Positions 43,701 through 55,226 of a stretch of 64,000 nt of DNA are shown one piece after another (positions within the stretch are counted from its first letter, which is position 1; each line of letters starts with the position of its first letter). Both the position numbers and the translations under genes were made by a program. Location of the stretch: positions 1,364,001 to 1,428,000 of the forward strand of contig OY776128.1 in NCBI GenBank assembly GCA_963675135.1. The letters run 5' to 3'. The stretch comes from Galeopsis tetrahit (lineage: Eukaryota; Streptophyta; Magnoliopsida; Lamiales; Lamiaceae). Under the pieces are notes generated by a model that saw only the letters and a program-made list of their open reading frames with translations, had not been told where the DNA came from and did no database searches.

Positions 43701-46199
43701 TGAACCCTGTTGAACTTCAAAATTCTCTTTTTCCCTCGTTTTTTTTTAGAATTTAAAACATTGTGCATTACCTGTTTTCTTTAAACTGGCTGTTTTATTG
43801 TTTTCATCTCATCATTTTTCATACAGGTGTCGATGTTCAAGAAAAACTATGACCATCTAACAAAAGACACTTACTTCGGCATGTATAAGGAATCAACCCG
43901 AGGGAATCCAAATTACTTTTTGACCTATGGGAATGGGAAATCAGTTGCTCGAATACAAGATCATCTTCGTCCTAATGGAGCACACCGATGGCACAATTAC
44001 ATGAAAACTCCCAAGTATATTTTCCTGCTTTGCTACAATTTTATAAAGAATATCTTTTATTAGACACACTGTTTGAATAAAATACATTATAATTAGCACT
44101 GCATCATTTCCTCTTTGTCATTTCTCTTCTTAGGGCATGTTTGATAGCATAGACGGATTATCTAAGATTAGGATGATAACTAAACTTTATAAATTTTAAA
44201 ACATTATCTACCCTTAATCTAAGTTATCAAACAACCAATAAAAATGATATATAGTTAATCTAGGTTTAATCTAAGCTATCAAACATGGCCTTATAGTATG
44301 TGGATGACACAGCTATACTTTCTGTCAGATTTTAAATTCTTTTATGCACTATGGTTGACAGTGAGATCAAATTGGAAGAGGCTGCTGTCTTACATTATAC
44401 ATATGCCAAGTTCTCTGACTTGACATCTAGGCGGGATCGATGCGGTTGTAAGCCGACGAAGGATGATGTCAAGCGATGCTTTATGTTGGAATTTGATAGA
44501 GCTGTGAGTGAAATACCCATAAATTATTATTATTTGCAGTTAAATCATTTTCTTGGTAATCTCTCTGTGATGCATCTAGATTTCTTACAATTAAATGATG
44601 TAGAGGCACACTAGTCAAAGACTGTTCTACTGTTATCAGGACTCAGGATCTTCTAAGAATTATTTAGACATGTCTAGTTAAAGGATCTTGATGAAGAGCT
44701 TAAAATAGCTAATATAAATTTTAATTTTATCTATAATGTAAATCTGGGGTATTCCTGATATGGTTCAAAAGTTTAGGATTTTTCACAGATCACATAGGTC
44801 CTTGCTCCCAAAGTTTAAGATTTTTGACCTAGAATATGAGTGTTTTGGATTAAGCTCGCAATCACAATTATTTATTGCAGAGGATTTCTTACGGTTGGAA
44901 ACTTTTGTATTTGTCTTATTTAAAGTCTGGACATGAAACCAACTTAAAATATATCCTATTCACATTTATTTAGGGCATAATTGAATTTCACGTTGCACTT
45001 TCTTTTAGTTATGGTGTGTTTCCTGTTTATGAACGGTATTGAACATGTTAATGTGATACAAAAATGTTGATCTTATAGTTATTTCTTTAAACAAATAAGG
45101 ATTATAGCATGAATGCTACCATGTGAACCAATGTGTTTACAGTTAATTATGTCAAAATTAATTAGAACATTTAAACTTTTAAAATTTAACATTCTGTACT
45201 ACTGTTGAGTTCCGACAGGTTTCTGCCTATTTCTCTCTAGTAGAGGCTTATCTGACCTGTGCTCAAGCCTTTTTAGTTGCATGAATGGATTTGAAAATGA
45301 ATTTACTCATTACCACTCAAATGCCAAGATTTTCTGATTTTATCTGACCTGGGCTCAAGCCTTTTTAATTGCATGCATGGTGATTGAATTTGATCAGTCG
45401 TTTAATTGGATTTCTAGATGCGAGCTCCGGTCTAATTTCATGCTGACATGTATTGCTCATCTGTTTGAAGGCCTTTATAAGTCTAATTTCATGCTGACAT
45501 TTATTGCTCATCTATTTGAAGGCATTTATAATTGCTTCAACTGCAACGGAGGAGGAGATGCTTAACTGGTAATTATCGAATTTTCCAAAATGCCCATGTT
45601 TTTTGTGTTGTAATATTTGATGCATATCTGAATTAGGTAAATTGGTCCACGACCTATTTATTTGCGTAAGCTTAAATGTTAATTGTTCTGAGAAAACACC
45701 AGTTACTTGTAGTTTTCCGACACACAATATCTGTCTTGTTTCACTAACAATCTTATTTATGCTAAAACAGGTATCATGAACATGTTGTGTGGACCGATAA
45801 GACTCTCAATTTGAAATTGTTGAGGAAGGGAGTCCTAACGCGTATTTATGCTCCCATGGTAACCTTTAATACTTAGGAGTCTGTTTGACAATGCTATACT
45901 ATATAGTTGGTAATGTAATCTATTTTTGGTTCATATTTCAGACGATCATCCAAGGGTTGAGGGAGTCTGGTGTGTTCGCTAATATCATTGCATCTGGGCA
46001 AAAATCTCTATCCAAGGACAAATTCTTAGCATCCATCGAGAGCAGTAATTCGTCGTCAGTTGTTTCAAGAAAGATAGGCAGAAACAGAGAGACAGCTAGA
46101 AAAACTCTGGAGATGATGCCATCCAGCAGCAGCATATTAGGCGCCGTCCCACCATTATCTCCCCCAGTTATAGATGGTGAGCTAGAGAGTGAAGCGTGA
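40732..46199 (+). CDS. KOB1: KOBITO1/ABI8/ELD1-type glycosyltransferase-like protein, 520 aa, 11 exons
   Basis: Exons: 40732-41079, 41559-41708, 42804-42856, 43008-43116, 43190-43324, 43448-43492, 43827-44014, 44362-44503, 45522-45568, 45771-45858, 45942-46199. All are GT-AG, all phases fit, and the sum is 1,563 nt. Residues 24-44 are a single transmembrane anchor near the N-terminus (type II topology expected). Exon 5 carries [10 protein letters not shown], with a DxD-like DTD at 231-233. FPNY, SMFKKN and [10 protein letters not shown] blocks follow, then [14 protein letters not shown]. These match plant KOB1 in order and length (Arabidopsis about 530 aa). KOB1 is needed for cell elongation, cellulose deposition, ABA and sugar responses, and plasmodesmatal permeability; its donor and acceptor are not read from the sequence. 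The ATG at 40732 is chosen because upstream in-frame starts are non-ATG. Introns carry a Tourist MITE and two 51-bp duplications. Confidence 0.92.
42001..42102. repeat. identical 51-bp tandem duplication in KOB1-like intron 2
   Basis: Two adjacent identical copies (42001-42051, 42052-42102) of a unit containing CCCCCACTTTGTAGAGTTTG. Their identity implies a recent duplication. Confidence 0.9.
44133..44290. mobile_element. Tourist-type MITE in KOB1-like intron 7, 158 bp
   Basis: GGGCATGTTTGATAGC and GCTATCAAACATGGCC are inverted ends with TTA at 44130-44132 and 44291-44293. It has the same length and nearly the same sequence as 5704-5861. It ends about 70 bp before exon 8. Confidence 0.85.
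45431..45532 (+). repeat. 51-bp tandem duplication across a splice acceptor
   Basis: Unit 45431-45481 is repeated at 45482-45532 with about three or four differences. Both contain TTTGAAG followed by GC-TTTATAA. The second AG (45520-45521) is the acceptor of exon 9. The first (45469-45470) is a decoy or ancestral acceptor. Confidence 0.85.
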
Positions 46200-46927
46200 T
46201 TCCCCTGCACGATTGCTGCTTCATTTTTCTTTCTGTAATATACCATCTTTTGTGGAGGGAAGATTTGAGCAGTTGGGGGGTGTAATTACGATTGCTGTTC
46301 CCGATCATTACCCAAGCGGAGGTGTACATTGTACTTAGACGACACGGGGAGAAGGTGTGGGCTGGTGAGGAGGTGGCTTTGTTTTTTCAGCTCCACAACT
46401 TTGATGCTCCAGAGATGTTTTAACATTCATGTATAGAAGAAATGAAATTCGGCATTATTATTATCATTATTCATCACTGTTCTCTTCTTTTTTTTGATGT
46501 ATAGTGCAAGCACATCTTTGATGAATCCTGCCTCATGAAACTTCAATTTTGTTGGATTGATTCTTGTTTAGTTACAAATTATCAGTAAATTAATTTAGGA
46601 AAAACCAAATTTAAAACTTGTTACTCCTTCTGTTCCATATTTGTTTATCCATCTGCTTCCGGTCAGAGTTTGCTTAAAAGTAAAGGATATGAAAAAGAAA
46701 TCAAATAAAATACTTCCATCATTTTCTTATAAGTTTCTCGCTATGTTTGAGTACAAAAATTAAGAAAAGTGATTAAATAATATAGAACAAGTGATATGAT
46801 TGAAAAAGATAAAAATTACTGTATAAGATATAAAGTGAAGTGTACTTATAAAAATTTAGAAGATATTTGCTACTCCTTCCGTCTGCATAAAGTAATTAAA
46901 TAAACGAAAAGATTATATATAAAAAAA
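46200..46927. other. KOB1-like 3' region and MITE fragments
   Basis: 46200 to about 46480 is the probable 3' UTR. From about 46622 there are degenerate MITE pieces (ACTCCTTCTGTTCC, ACTTCCATCATTTTC, ACTCCTTCCGTCTGC). No further gene. Confidence 0.45.
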
Positions 46928-47876
46928 AGGTTTAATAGCCATACCTACCAACTAATATATATATATTTCCGATGGATTCTTTTTTAATTTTCGTCTTGGG
47001 CCGTTTCAAATTTCCGATGTTGGATTGGCTTTGTTTGGGCCAGTAGATGTTGGGTTTGGAATTTTCTTTTAAAATTTTCTTTCTGACAAAATCAGAGTCG
47101 ACGGGAGTTTGTTTGGTCGACGAACCAATGTCGACGGAAGTGTTTTTATTGACTCTGATTTGTCGAAAATAAGTTTTTTTAAGTTTTGATTTTAGAGTTT
47201 AGGGTTTATTGTTGAGTTTTGTTATGTTTTGTGGGACGAGTCGACGGGAGTTTGTTTCGTTTTGTTGTTGGATTTCTATTTTTTGAAATTTTTGTGGCTG
47301 TTGGAGGTGATGGTGGTGGTGGAGGGACGACGACTGCTGCAAAATTAGGGTTAGAATTTTAAGAGGGGAAGTGTACGTATCTATAATATTTTATTAAAAT
47401 GGTAAATATAATATTTTACATATATATTTAATTAATAAATGTAGGCCTTGTTTGGTTTATTGGATTGGGTAGGAAATATTATTTTATTCATGAAATTCCC
47501 ATGTTTGATTTGTTAGAATTTGGGTGAGTTAATTAGTCCTTCAGAATACAAATTATATGGTTTGACTATACTACTCTTACCAACTAAAGTAATTATAATT
47601 TGTCACATATATATCTTTTCATGTCAAAGGATATTTTTGACATTTGACACTAAAATTCAATTTTATCCCACAATTCAAACAACTTAATTATAAATTATCA
47701 TATAAACTTTAAAATTAATCCATCAATCCAAACATAAATTTTAAATCAATTTTTCAAATTGTCCAACTAAATTATATCCTAATATATCTATCCTATCTAA
47801 CAAACCAAACAAACCCGTAAGGGAGAGTGTATCTAACATTGTTGGGAGGGACATATAACCCACCCACGCCTTTAAG
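46928..47876. mobile_element. MULE-like element carrying a Tourist MITE, ends approximate
   Basis: The right terminus (GGGAGAGTGTATCTAACATT ... ATAACCCACCC) has the same design as the other MULE ends. The left end near 46930 (GGTTTAATAGCCATACC) is only weakly complementary. The interior contains GTCGACGGGAGTTTGT, GGTCGACGAACCAATGTCGA and TTGACTCTGATTTGTCGAAA (47095-47165), the hairpin motif of the family, plus a GGTGGTGGTGGAGGGACG stretch. A Tourist MITE at 47444-47816 interrupts it. Confidence 0.5.
47444..47816. mobile_element. Tourist-like MITE, 373 bp
   Basis: GGCCTTGTTTGGTTTA against the inverted right end GGGTTTGTTTGGTTT. GTA flanks both sides (47441-47443, 47817-47819), a 3-bp duplication though not the usual TWA. 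The interior is AT-rich. Confidence 0.65.
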
Positions 47877-47956
47877 ATTTCGCCTTGATGGAAATCTATG
47901 AGGTTGGGCTTGGGTGAATTTGGGCCTCTGGATGGGCCTTCCTATCTTCATCAGTT

Positions 47957-48165
47957 GGGCATGTTTTAGGATTACGTAAAATGGAGAAATTTCGATGAAT
48001 AGTGCTCGTAAAATATAATTTTATGTCAAATCAATGGTATAATAATGAGATATTGTATTATTATAATAGTAAAATAAATACATATTTTTAGAGATAAATG
48101 TAATTGAATGGTAAAATCCAAACTAAAACAAGACAGGAAAGTAACATCACACAGTCGAGTGAATT
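47957..48165. mobile_element. degenerate Tourist MITE fragment
   Basis: GGGCATGTTTTAGGATTACG and the internal TTTATGTCAAATCAATGG resemble the family of 53180-53604. The right terminus is eroded. Confidence 0.5.
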
Positions 48166-49108
48166 CTATAATTTAAAATTTTAAATGTCAAAGGGGTAAT
48201 ATAGCTTTTGGTTAAAATTTATAGGGGCGTATCTAAAATAACCGTACCCCATTAGACATGAATTATATCTAATTAAAACAATTTCTAACATTTTTAATCC
48301 ACAAATTTTTATGTAATTTGTAACCTTACTAATACAAAAAGTTTAAGGATTTCATTCGGGCATAGCTTTATAACCTCTATAACTTCACTTGAATTTTATT
48401 TAAGTGTCACACTGTTATATATACAAAGTGACACTATTTTATATATAAAAAATATTATTATTGTACATACAACGACAATTTGTATACACTCGTAAAAGCG
48501 TATCTACTTAAAAGGTGAATAAATTAATAATCATACCCTCATTATTGAATTTGAAAATCGTCCAACCCTTAAAACTGAGAATTCTAGAATCCATAATTAA
48601 AAATAATTGATATAATAAATAAACAACATAAAATTATTTTAATAAAAGAAATCACTCATACCCCAATACTTAAAAAAAACATTATTAATCATTCAAACCA
48701 CACAATACTAACATGTGAACTAATACCCCAATTGCACGAATAAGGAGTTGGGTCAAATAAATTAAGATAAGGAATAGTTAGAAATGCAAAATTATTTTAG
48801 AATTTATCGAGCAAAATAATATTTTTCAGAACCAAAATCTGAACAAAAAATATTACTCCAAAAAAAAAAAAAACATTAAAATTGTGTGTAATCACTCTTG
48901 AAATTAAATTATGTAAACTTTAAAATCTATCTTATCTAAGAAATTAATAATTCTAAATCTTCAAGATTCTTCATCACTCATTAACTTCATTACTCTTTGC
49001 AAGTGAATAAGTACATCACCATATATACCTCCTTCACATCTCCTTCTTGAATTTTAATTATGCATGACATATAACTTTCCAACACTATTGGAAAACTTAT
49101 GCCTGTCT
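48166..49108. other. AT-rich intergenic DNA
   Basis: No gene recognised. The end of this stretch is the probable 3' flank of the minus-strand transporter gene. Confidence 0.45.
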
Positions 49109-51390
49109 TTATTTGAAATCCCGACATGATTTAGGGCATACCTTGAAAAAAAGTATAAGTCCAAATCCAAGTGTAGTAACAACAACGACAACAACGGCTA
49201 CAAAGTAGATCCAATCTACCTGAACAAAATTAGATTCAAATTAGATACTCAAAATAATGAACAACACATTCAAAATAATGAACAACACATTTTGTTCAAG
49301 ACCTTTTCATGATATGCAAAAATACGAATTAAGATCACACATATATTGTCCGTGACCAAAATTGAAAGATTTAGCATTGTTGATCTATCCTTCTGCACGG
49401 AAACATGTTTATAATAAATCAAATATAATCAAAATCATAAATTGTGTAAACATAGGTGAAATAATCCAAAAAACAAAGAGCAAATGACCCTAACTAAAAA
49501 TCTAAAAATAAAATTAAGGGGCAGTAGGTACCTTGTAAAAGAAATGGAATCCTAAATAAAGGAAAATTTTGGATAAAGAGAATCCGATAACAAAAAATAT
49601 TTGTAAATAAAAAGAGTAGAATAATGTCAAATTAAGACCTCCTAATTTCAATTTGTATTGAATTAAGTACATATATAAAGTTACCGTCACGGGTGAGGAG
49701 AAAATGAATTTGAAGTCACTGCTTTCAGATGTGATTCTAATATTCATAAACAAACAAATAAACAAGGGTAAGTTTTAATAAAATTAACTTAAGAAAAAAT
49801 CATTCATAATTTTTCAAAGAATCAATACATTTTGTGACCAGTTAAAATTGCACCAAAAATGCCCAATAAGGCCCTGCGTGTCACCAAATCATCTTTTTTT
49901 AAAACATAAATCTGCAAAATACAAAATACAAGATTTCAATCTCAGTGCATATCCACAAACTATAAGATTGAATAATTTGAACATGTAATTAAAATAATAG
50001 TATACCTGACTGACAAAGTTAACACTAGAAAATGTTGCCCCAACAATAACTAACCCATCGCCTACAAGAAGGTTGGTAGCATCTACAATAGTTAATCACA
50101 AAATAAATTAGCCTAGTTGAATTATTATAAGTTGAGTAACATTAATCACAAAATAAATTAGTTTATTGAATAAATTACTTACTTGACATGATCCCGTGAA
50201 CAGAATGAACTTCGGAGATAAAAACGATGATATAACTAGCAACACAAATTGCTATACCAACTAGAGTTTGAACTCCAAATTTTTCCTTTAAAAATAACCA
50301 GGCGAGCAACATGGAACATGTTATTGTCCAATTATCCAAAAGCATAACACTTGTAAGTGAAGTGTGTTGTATTGACGTAATCACTGTAAGGACATTTAAA
50401 AACAAATTATACATCTCATACTTTTCAATTAGCTACCGTTCCACAATTATTTGCACACTTGTCTTATTTGTTCGTTTCACAATTGTTTGTACACACATAG
50501 AAGGAAACCCTTTCATAAACCCCACCCTCACAATATTCACATGTTTACACAAAATGTCATTATTTTTACCCTCTTTTTGTTAATCACCTTTTTACTTTGT
50601 TCATTTTATAGTGCAAACACTTATAGATCAGAGGGAGTATATCCTTTAATCAATGTGCAAAAAGAAATAAGCAAACCATATACATGACTTACCAAATTGA
50701 TTGACTATAGTATCAACCAATGCCAGCCACATATAAGAAAATAATCTCTCCTGCTAAGAAAAAAATCCAAGTTAATCTTGTTATTCAATATTCTATATTG
50801 TGTATGCAATTCTTTCAATTGTCCATTGTATGAATTTTTAATTTTCTACATCAGAATTAAATTAATTAAAACCTTAGTTCAATTACATATGATTGAGTGT
50901 ACAAGGAGTATATCCGAGAATATTAAAATAAAGAGCTAGTTTTGGGTATCTTGGGTGAGACATGAGATCCGTGAGACGGAACCCTCATGTAAAAAGTGAT
51001 AGTGTTTACTTTTGTTAAAAACATTTTCAGTTTTCTTTTACAACCAAAATATTTAGGAAAAAAATGAATTATCCTATCTAAAATTTTAAAATTTGTCTAA
51101 AATAAAAGGTAAATGGGACTGACCTTACGAGGTTTTCTTCGGTAAATCATAATGCCTCCATTAAGGTCCAATGCCAATAGTAGATAATATAAATTAATTC
51201 CAAGAACCGAATGATAATTAATAAATATTAGCATGGAAACTAGAGAAATTATTATTATTTTTTTTAAAAAAATAAGAAAACCTTTGCTTGCGAGTTGAGA
51301 ACTTGAAAATAAAGTAAAAGTGGCCAAAACAGAAAGAAGCAGTCCAGATCCAAGGGCCAACACTGTAGAATTCCATTTTTTTTTTGGCTC
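49109..51390 (-). pseudogene. SLC35F-like (DUF914) nucleotide-sugar/drug-metabolite transporter, probably decaying
   Basis: Eight exons are readable on the minus strand: 51282 to about 51389, 51124-51239, 50693-50750, 50183-50383, 50006-50082, 49839-49911, 49532-49736, 49109-49219. Introns are GT-AG and phases agree, except in exon 7. Matching blocks in order are an N-terminal LGSGLLLS...SSSQLASK, GGIMIYRRKPRK, YMWLALVDTIVNQF, HTSLTSVMLLDNWTITCSML, GVQTLVGIAICVASYIIVF, GDGLVIVGATF, LLGIFGAIL and VDWIYFVAVVVVVVTTLG. These are typical of the ten-helix plant SLC35F (EamA/DMT superfamily) proteins of about 320-360 residues. No in-frame ATG is visible in exon 1: a TAA precedes it and the only ATG is in another frame at an A-run. 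Exon 7 has a length that breaks the frame (205 nt, where 203 bases would have to be whole codons). A lost gene, an unseen upstream exon or a sequence error are all possible. Confidence 0.6.
50430..50642. mobile_element. MITE fragment in an intron of the SLC35F-like gene
   Basis: CCGTTCCACAATTATTTGCA and the right end GTGCAAACACTTATAGATCAGAGGGAG-type block (read in two parts) are inverted Stowaway-type ends. Confidence 0.55.
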
Positions 51391-51701
51391 TGTGTGTTAG
51401 TTTCCTCGCTTCTGGCTGAGAAGTAACACATACGATGATACGAACGTGACTTGTACGCAATTACAAGTATTTTATACCGATGAAAATCCTGTGTGTATAT
51501 ATACATCTTATCTTAATCTTTGCATTCTTATTCAACAGATATTTTAAAATTTAAATTTTAAATAATTATCACCTAATTAAACTATTTTATCTATTTTAGT
51601 TATTTTAAATTTAAGAATTTGACATTGACATATGTCATTTTTGTTGTAAATTGCGTATTTTTAAAAAAAAGTACTTGAAGAAGCAACTTTAAAAGATTAT
51701 A

Positions 51702-51963
51702 CTCCCTCCATCCATGAAAAGTAGGGACATGGGGATGGGGCACAAGTTTTAAGAAAATGGTAGATAAAGTAGATAAAGTAAGGGTATTATAGGGTATTGT
51801 GGGGTCCATTGTGAATAAAGTGATTGTTTAGGAATAAAGTTGATGGCAAATTGAGTAATTAAGTGATAGTTGAAGGGTGATAGTTTCCATAAAGTGCATG
51901 GGACTACATTTGGTGGACAAAGAATATGTGTCAAATGGGACTACTTTTCGTGGACGGAGGGAG
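51702..51963. mobile_element. Stowaway-type MITE, 262 bp
   Basis: CTCCCTCCATCCATGAAAAG and CGTGGACGGAGGGAG are inverted, with TA at 51700-51701 and 51964-51965. It matches the inner piece at about 30030-30274 in the other orientation. Confidence 0.8.
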
Positions 51964-51965
51964 TA

Positions 51966-53179
51966 TCTAAATTGGTAATTGAACCATGCATTACATGGAA
52001 CACATAAGGTTTACTCATCAAATAATTGATATTATTATCTATATATACATTGAAATTATTAAAATTAAATGTAAATTGTATAAGATACACTTTTACCTTA
52101 TATAACATACACATTTTAGTAATATCGTGTTGCACTTTTTTAGATTATACTTGTTACTGATCATTTTTGTTTTCACCAAAAATGCAACATTGTATTACTA
52201 AGTGCTGGTCATTTTATTATATTAGTTCAACTTGCACTTTTTGAACTATAATGATACACATTTTGGTTATTAGTTCTTGCACTTATAGCCAGACCCGAGG
52301 GTTGAGTTCACACCCAATTTTGAGTTCACCCACTTTCATTTCCCAATATTATCCATTCCTTATAAACCCTAATTTTTCTATTTCTCTCATTTCTATCAAT
52401 TCTCTCCTCCTCATTCTCCCTTCTCCGATGGCCGCCGCCCCCAGCTGAGATGCACGTCGCCGTCGCTTCCCAGTTCATTGCACGTTGCCACCACCAGCCC
52501 AGATCGCACAGCGCCTCAGCCCAACTGCTCGTCGCCTACTTCCCAGCCGTCCGTTGCCGTGGACCCCAACCGAGGTTTGTATTTTTTTAAAAATTTTGTT
52601 CTAGCTTGTACTCATATTTTTCATCTTCAATTTTGTTGGGTGAATATTTTTTTTTTTTTTACAAGATACATATCTTCAAATCGAGACGAATCCAAAACAG
52701 CTTCGTTGAGTTGAGGAGGTGGAAAAAAACCTTTGTCCGCTCAAGAAGCACAAATCTCCATTTTTCGATTTAAGACACCCCACACTAAGGTATCCAAATC
52801 AAAAAAATAAAGATAAAAACATGAAGAAAAAACACCAAGCACCAAACACCAGAAGGGAAATCAAGTCCTAACAGATGAAAAAACATGTCCCATGAAAGGG
52901 AGGGAAGCAAGCCGTAAATAAAGCAGAAGGGTCGGAGAAAACCGACACCAACAAAAAATAAAAACAAAAACAAAAACGAAAAAGCAATCTAAACAACTAC
53001 AATACAGGAAAATAAAAACAGAAAAATAAATGGGATCAACGATTGACTCACCCAATCGGCCACCGTAACGCTAAAAAGGCCCCTAGCTCCACTTGATGAT
53101 CTGCAAAAGAAAGATTAAGCGAGACGGCGGTGCGGTGGCACGACTGGCTGTGGGCCTACTTTTAATGTAGGATCTCTTA
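51966..53179. other. intergenic with GC-rich island
   Basis: 52390-52580 is CG- and CT-rich with an ATGGCCGCCGCC word and short frames. This resembles the pyrimidine/CCG-rich left halves of the MULEs here, but no TIR pair was found. 52790-53100 is A-rich, low-complexity DNA. No gene can be supported. Confidence 0.4.
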
Positions 53180-53604
53180 GGGCATGTTTGTTTTGGGATT
53201 ATGTAGGATGGGGGAGATGGGGATGGGGAAATCCTGGATGGAGAAATACTGATGAATAGTGATGGTGTGTGTTTGTTTTGGGATGTTGAGTAAGATAGGA
53301 TGTAACTTTATGTCAAATCAATTGTGTAAGAGTGTGTAATGATGTATTATATAATATAACTTTATGTCAAATCAATTAATAAGAGTGGTGATGTTGTATT
53401 ATTATAATAGTAGAATATAACTTTATGTCAAATCAATTAGTAGGAGTGGATGATGTTGTATTATTATAATAGTAGAATATATATATATTTTTAGGGGTGG
53501 ATGGAAATGGATGTTGAAATCCGGATGTGAAATCCCGAACTAGAACAAGACGGGGGACGTTACGTCCCACGTCCAGACGTGTGAGTCCCAAAACAAACAT
53601 ACCC
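53180..53604. mobile_element. Tourist-type MITE, 425 bp
   Basis: GGGCATGTTTGTTTTGGGAT and CCCAAAACAAACATACCC are inverted, with TTA at 53177-53179 and 53605-53607. The interior has repeated TATAACTTTATGTCAAATCA units that lengthen it relative to the 261-bp copy at 30459. Confidence 0.82.
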
Positions 53605-53607
53605 TTA

Positions 53608-54541
53608 TAGATCTATCAATTTTAAAGAAAAGAGAGCGTGGTGGTGGTTTTGGGGTTTTTTTAGAGAGAGAGAGGCTCCCTCCACTGCTTTATTGGGTGA
53701 AGAATTACAATAAGGTGAAAATGAGTTAGATTTTGTTGTTTTTTTGGGGGAAGAGAATGCAGTTTGTTTTGTTCGTGAAGCAGAAAAAATGAAGTTTTTT
53801 TTCGATTTTTTTTTGCCTAATTTCGAAAATAGTTTTCTGATTTTTTTTTCTATTTTTCGGTTTTTTTTAAGAATCTGCTAATTTTTTCTGAAATTTTTAT
53901 CGTAAGTATTGTTGATTAGGTGGTGACTCGGTGGATGGGCATCGGCGACTCGGTGAAGACTCATTACAAATTGTTAAATGTTTAGTGTTGAACTTTTGAT
54001 CGTGTTGTATTTTGTATAATTAATAAAAGGGTAATATAGTTTTTAATTTTTTTTTTTTAAAAAAAAATCTTGAGTGTGAAGTCATAAAAATGAGGGGGCC
54101 ATTTAGCCATGGCCCCATACAAATACTTGGTTGTCAAGTCCACTTACAGGCCCACATTAAAAAAACGTGGTTATTAAAAAAAAGTTATTCTTATTATTTT
54201 TCTATGTTTTGATTTCATCTTCAATTAAATGGAGGGATCATAATGCTCAAACTACCGAAACACCAATTGCTAAGCTCGATGATGACGATTTTGAAACAAG
54301 TATTTTTTAGTTTCTACATTCTTAGCGGTATTAGATGATAGTAGCTATAGTATTACTTTATTATAGCAGTAATAATACTACTAATTTTCAGTATTAGTGA
54401 ATTTGAAATACTTTTCAAGTTTAATTATGTAATTACAATTTTATAAATATTTTGCATATTATATTTATATTTTAGTTGATAGTAGCTATTGTATATTTTA
54501 GTTTATTTTCTATATAGTATTAGTTTAATAGTTGTATCGTA
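53608..54541. other. intergenic, no gene
   Basis: T-rich DNA with no supported coding region. 54090-54130 has ATGAGGGGGCCATTTAGCC, which may be an eroded transposon end. Confidence 0.4.
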
Positions 54542-54837
54542 CTCCCTCCGTTCCAAGATTACTAGCACGGTTTGACCGGCACGTTGTTTAAGAAAAGTGA
54601 ATTTAGTGGTTGATGATGTAAGATAAAGGAGGGGTATTTTAGGTAATTTGATGATGTGTAAAGTGGATTTGATGATGTGTAAAGTGAAATGTATGAAAAA
54701 AAGGAGTGGCAAATTTGAAAATAAAATGATGTTGTGAGATTATTAATTTTGTGGGGTATTTCCATATTAAGAGTGTGCAAGTAATTTTGGGACGTCCCAA
54801 AAAGAAAAGTGTGCAAGTAATCACAGGACGGGGGGAG
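54542..54837. mobile_element. Stowaway-type MITE, 296 bp
   Basis: CTCCCTCCGTTCCAAGATTA and ACAGGACGGGGGGAG are inverted, with TA at 54540-54541 and 54838-54839. The inner block GATGATGTGTAAAGTG is duplicated. Confidence 0.8.
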
Positions 54838-55226
54838 TATTAGTTAGAATACTGTATAGTATTAATTTAATTTTCTCTACATTTTAGAGCATGTATGTTT
54901 GTTGTTTTTAATATATTTTTTTTAAATAAGTATCCGAACTCTTGATGCAAAAAGAAGATTTTAAACATGTATTTTATCATATCTTGAGAGGTAGAGAAAT
55001 TCTACATTCAAATTTCATTTAAATAAAATTTCACAATATAAATCAATTTTCAATAGTATAATCTAGATTTAATCACACCTCACAAAAAACAATAACAATA
55101 AAAATGAAATTCTAAATATAAATATAATATTAGAACATTCATATTCTGTTTATGAACAAACAAAACCCGTCTACATGCTTTATGGACTACATACAACATA
55201 CTTCATGAATTATAAGAAGTCATGAA

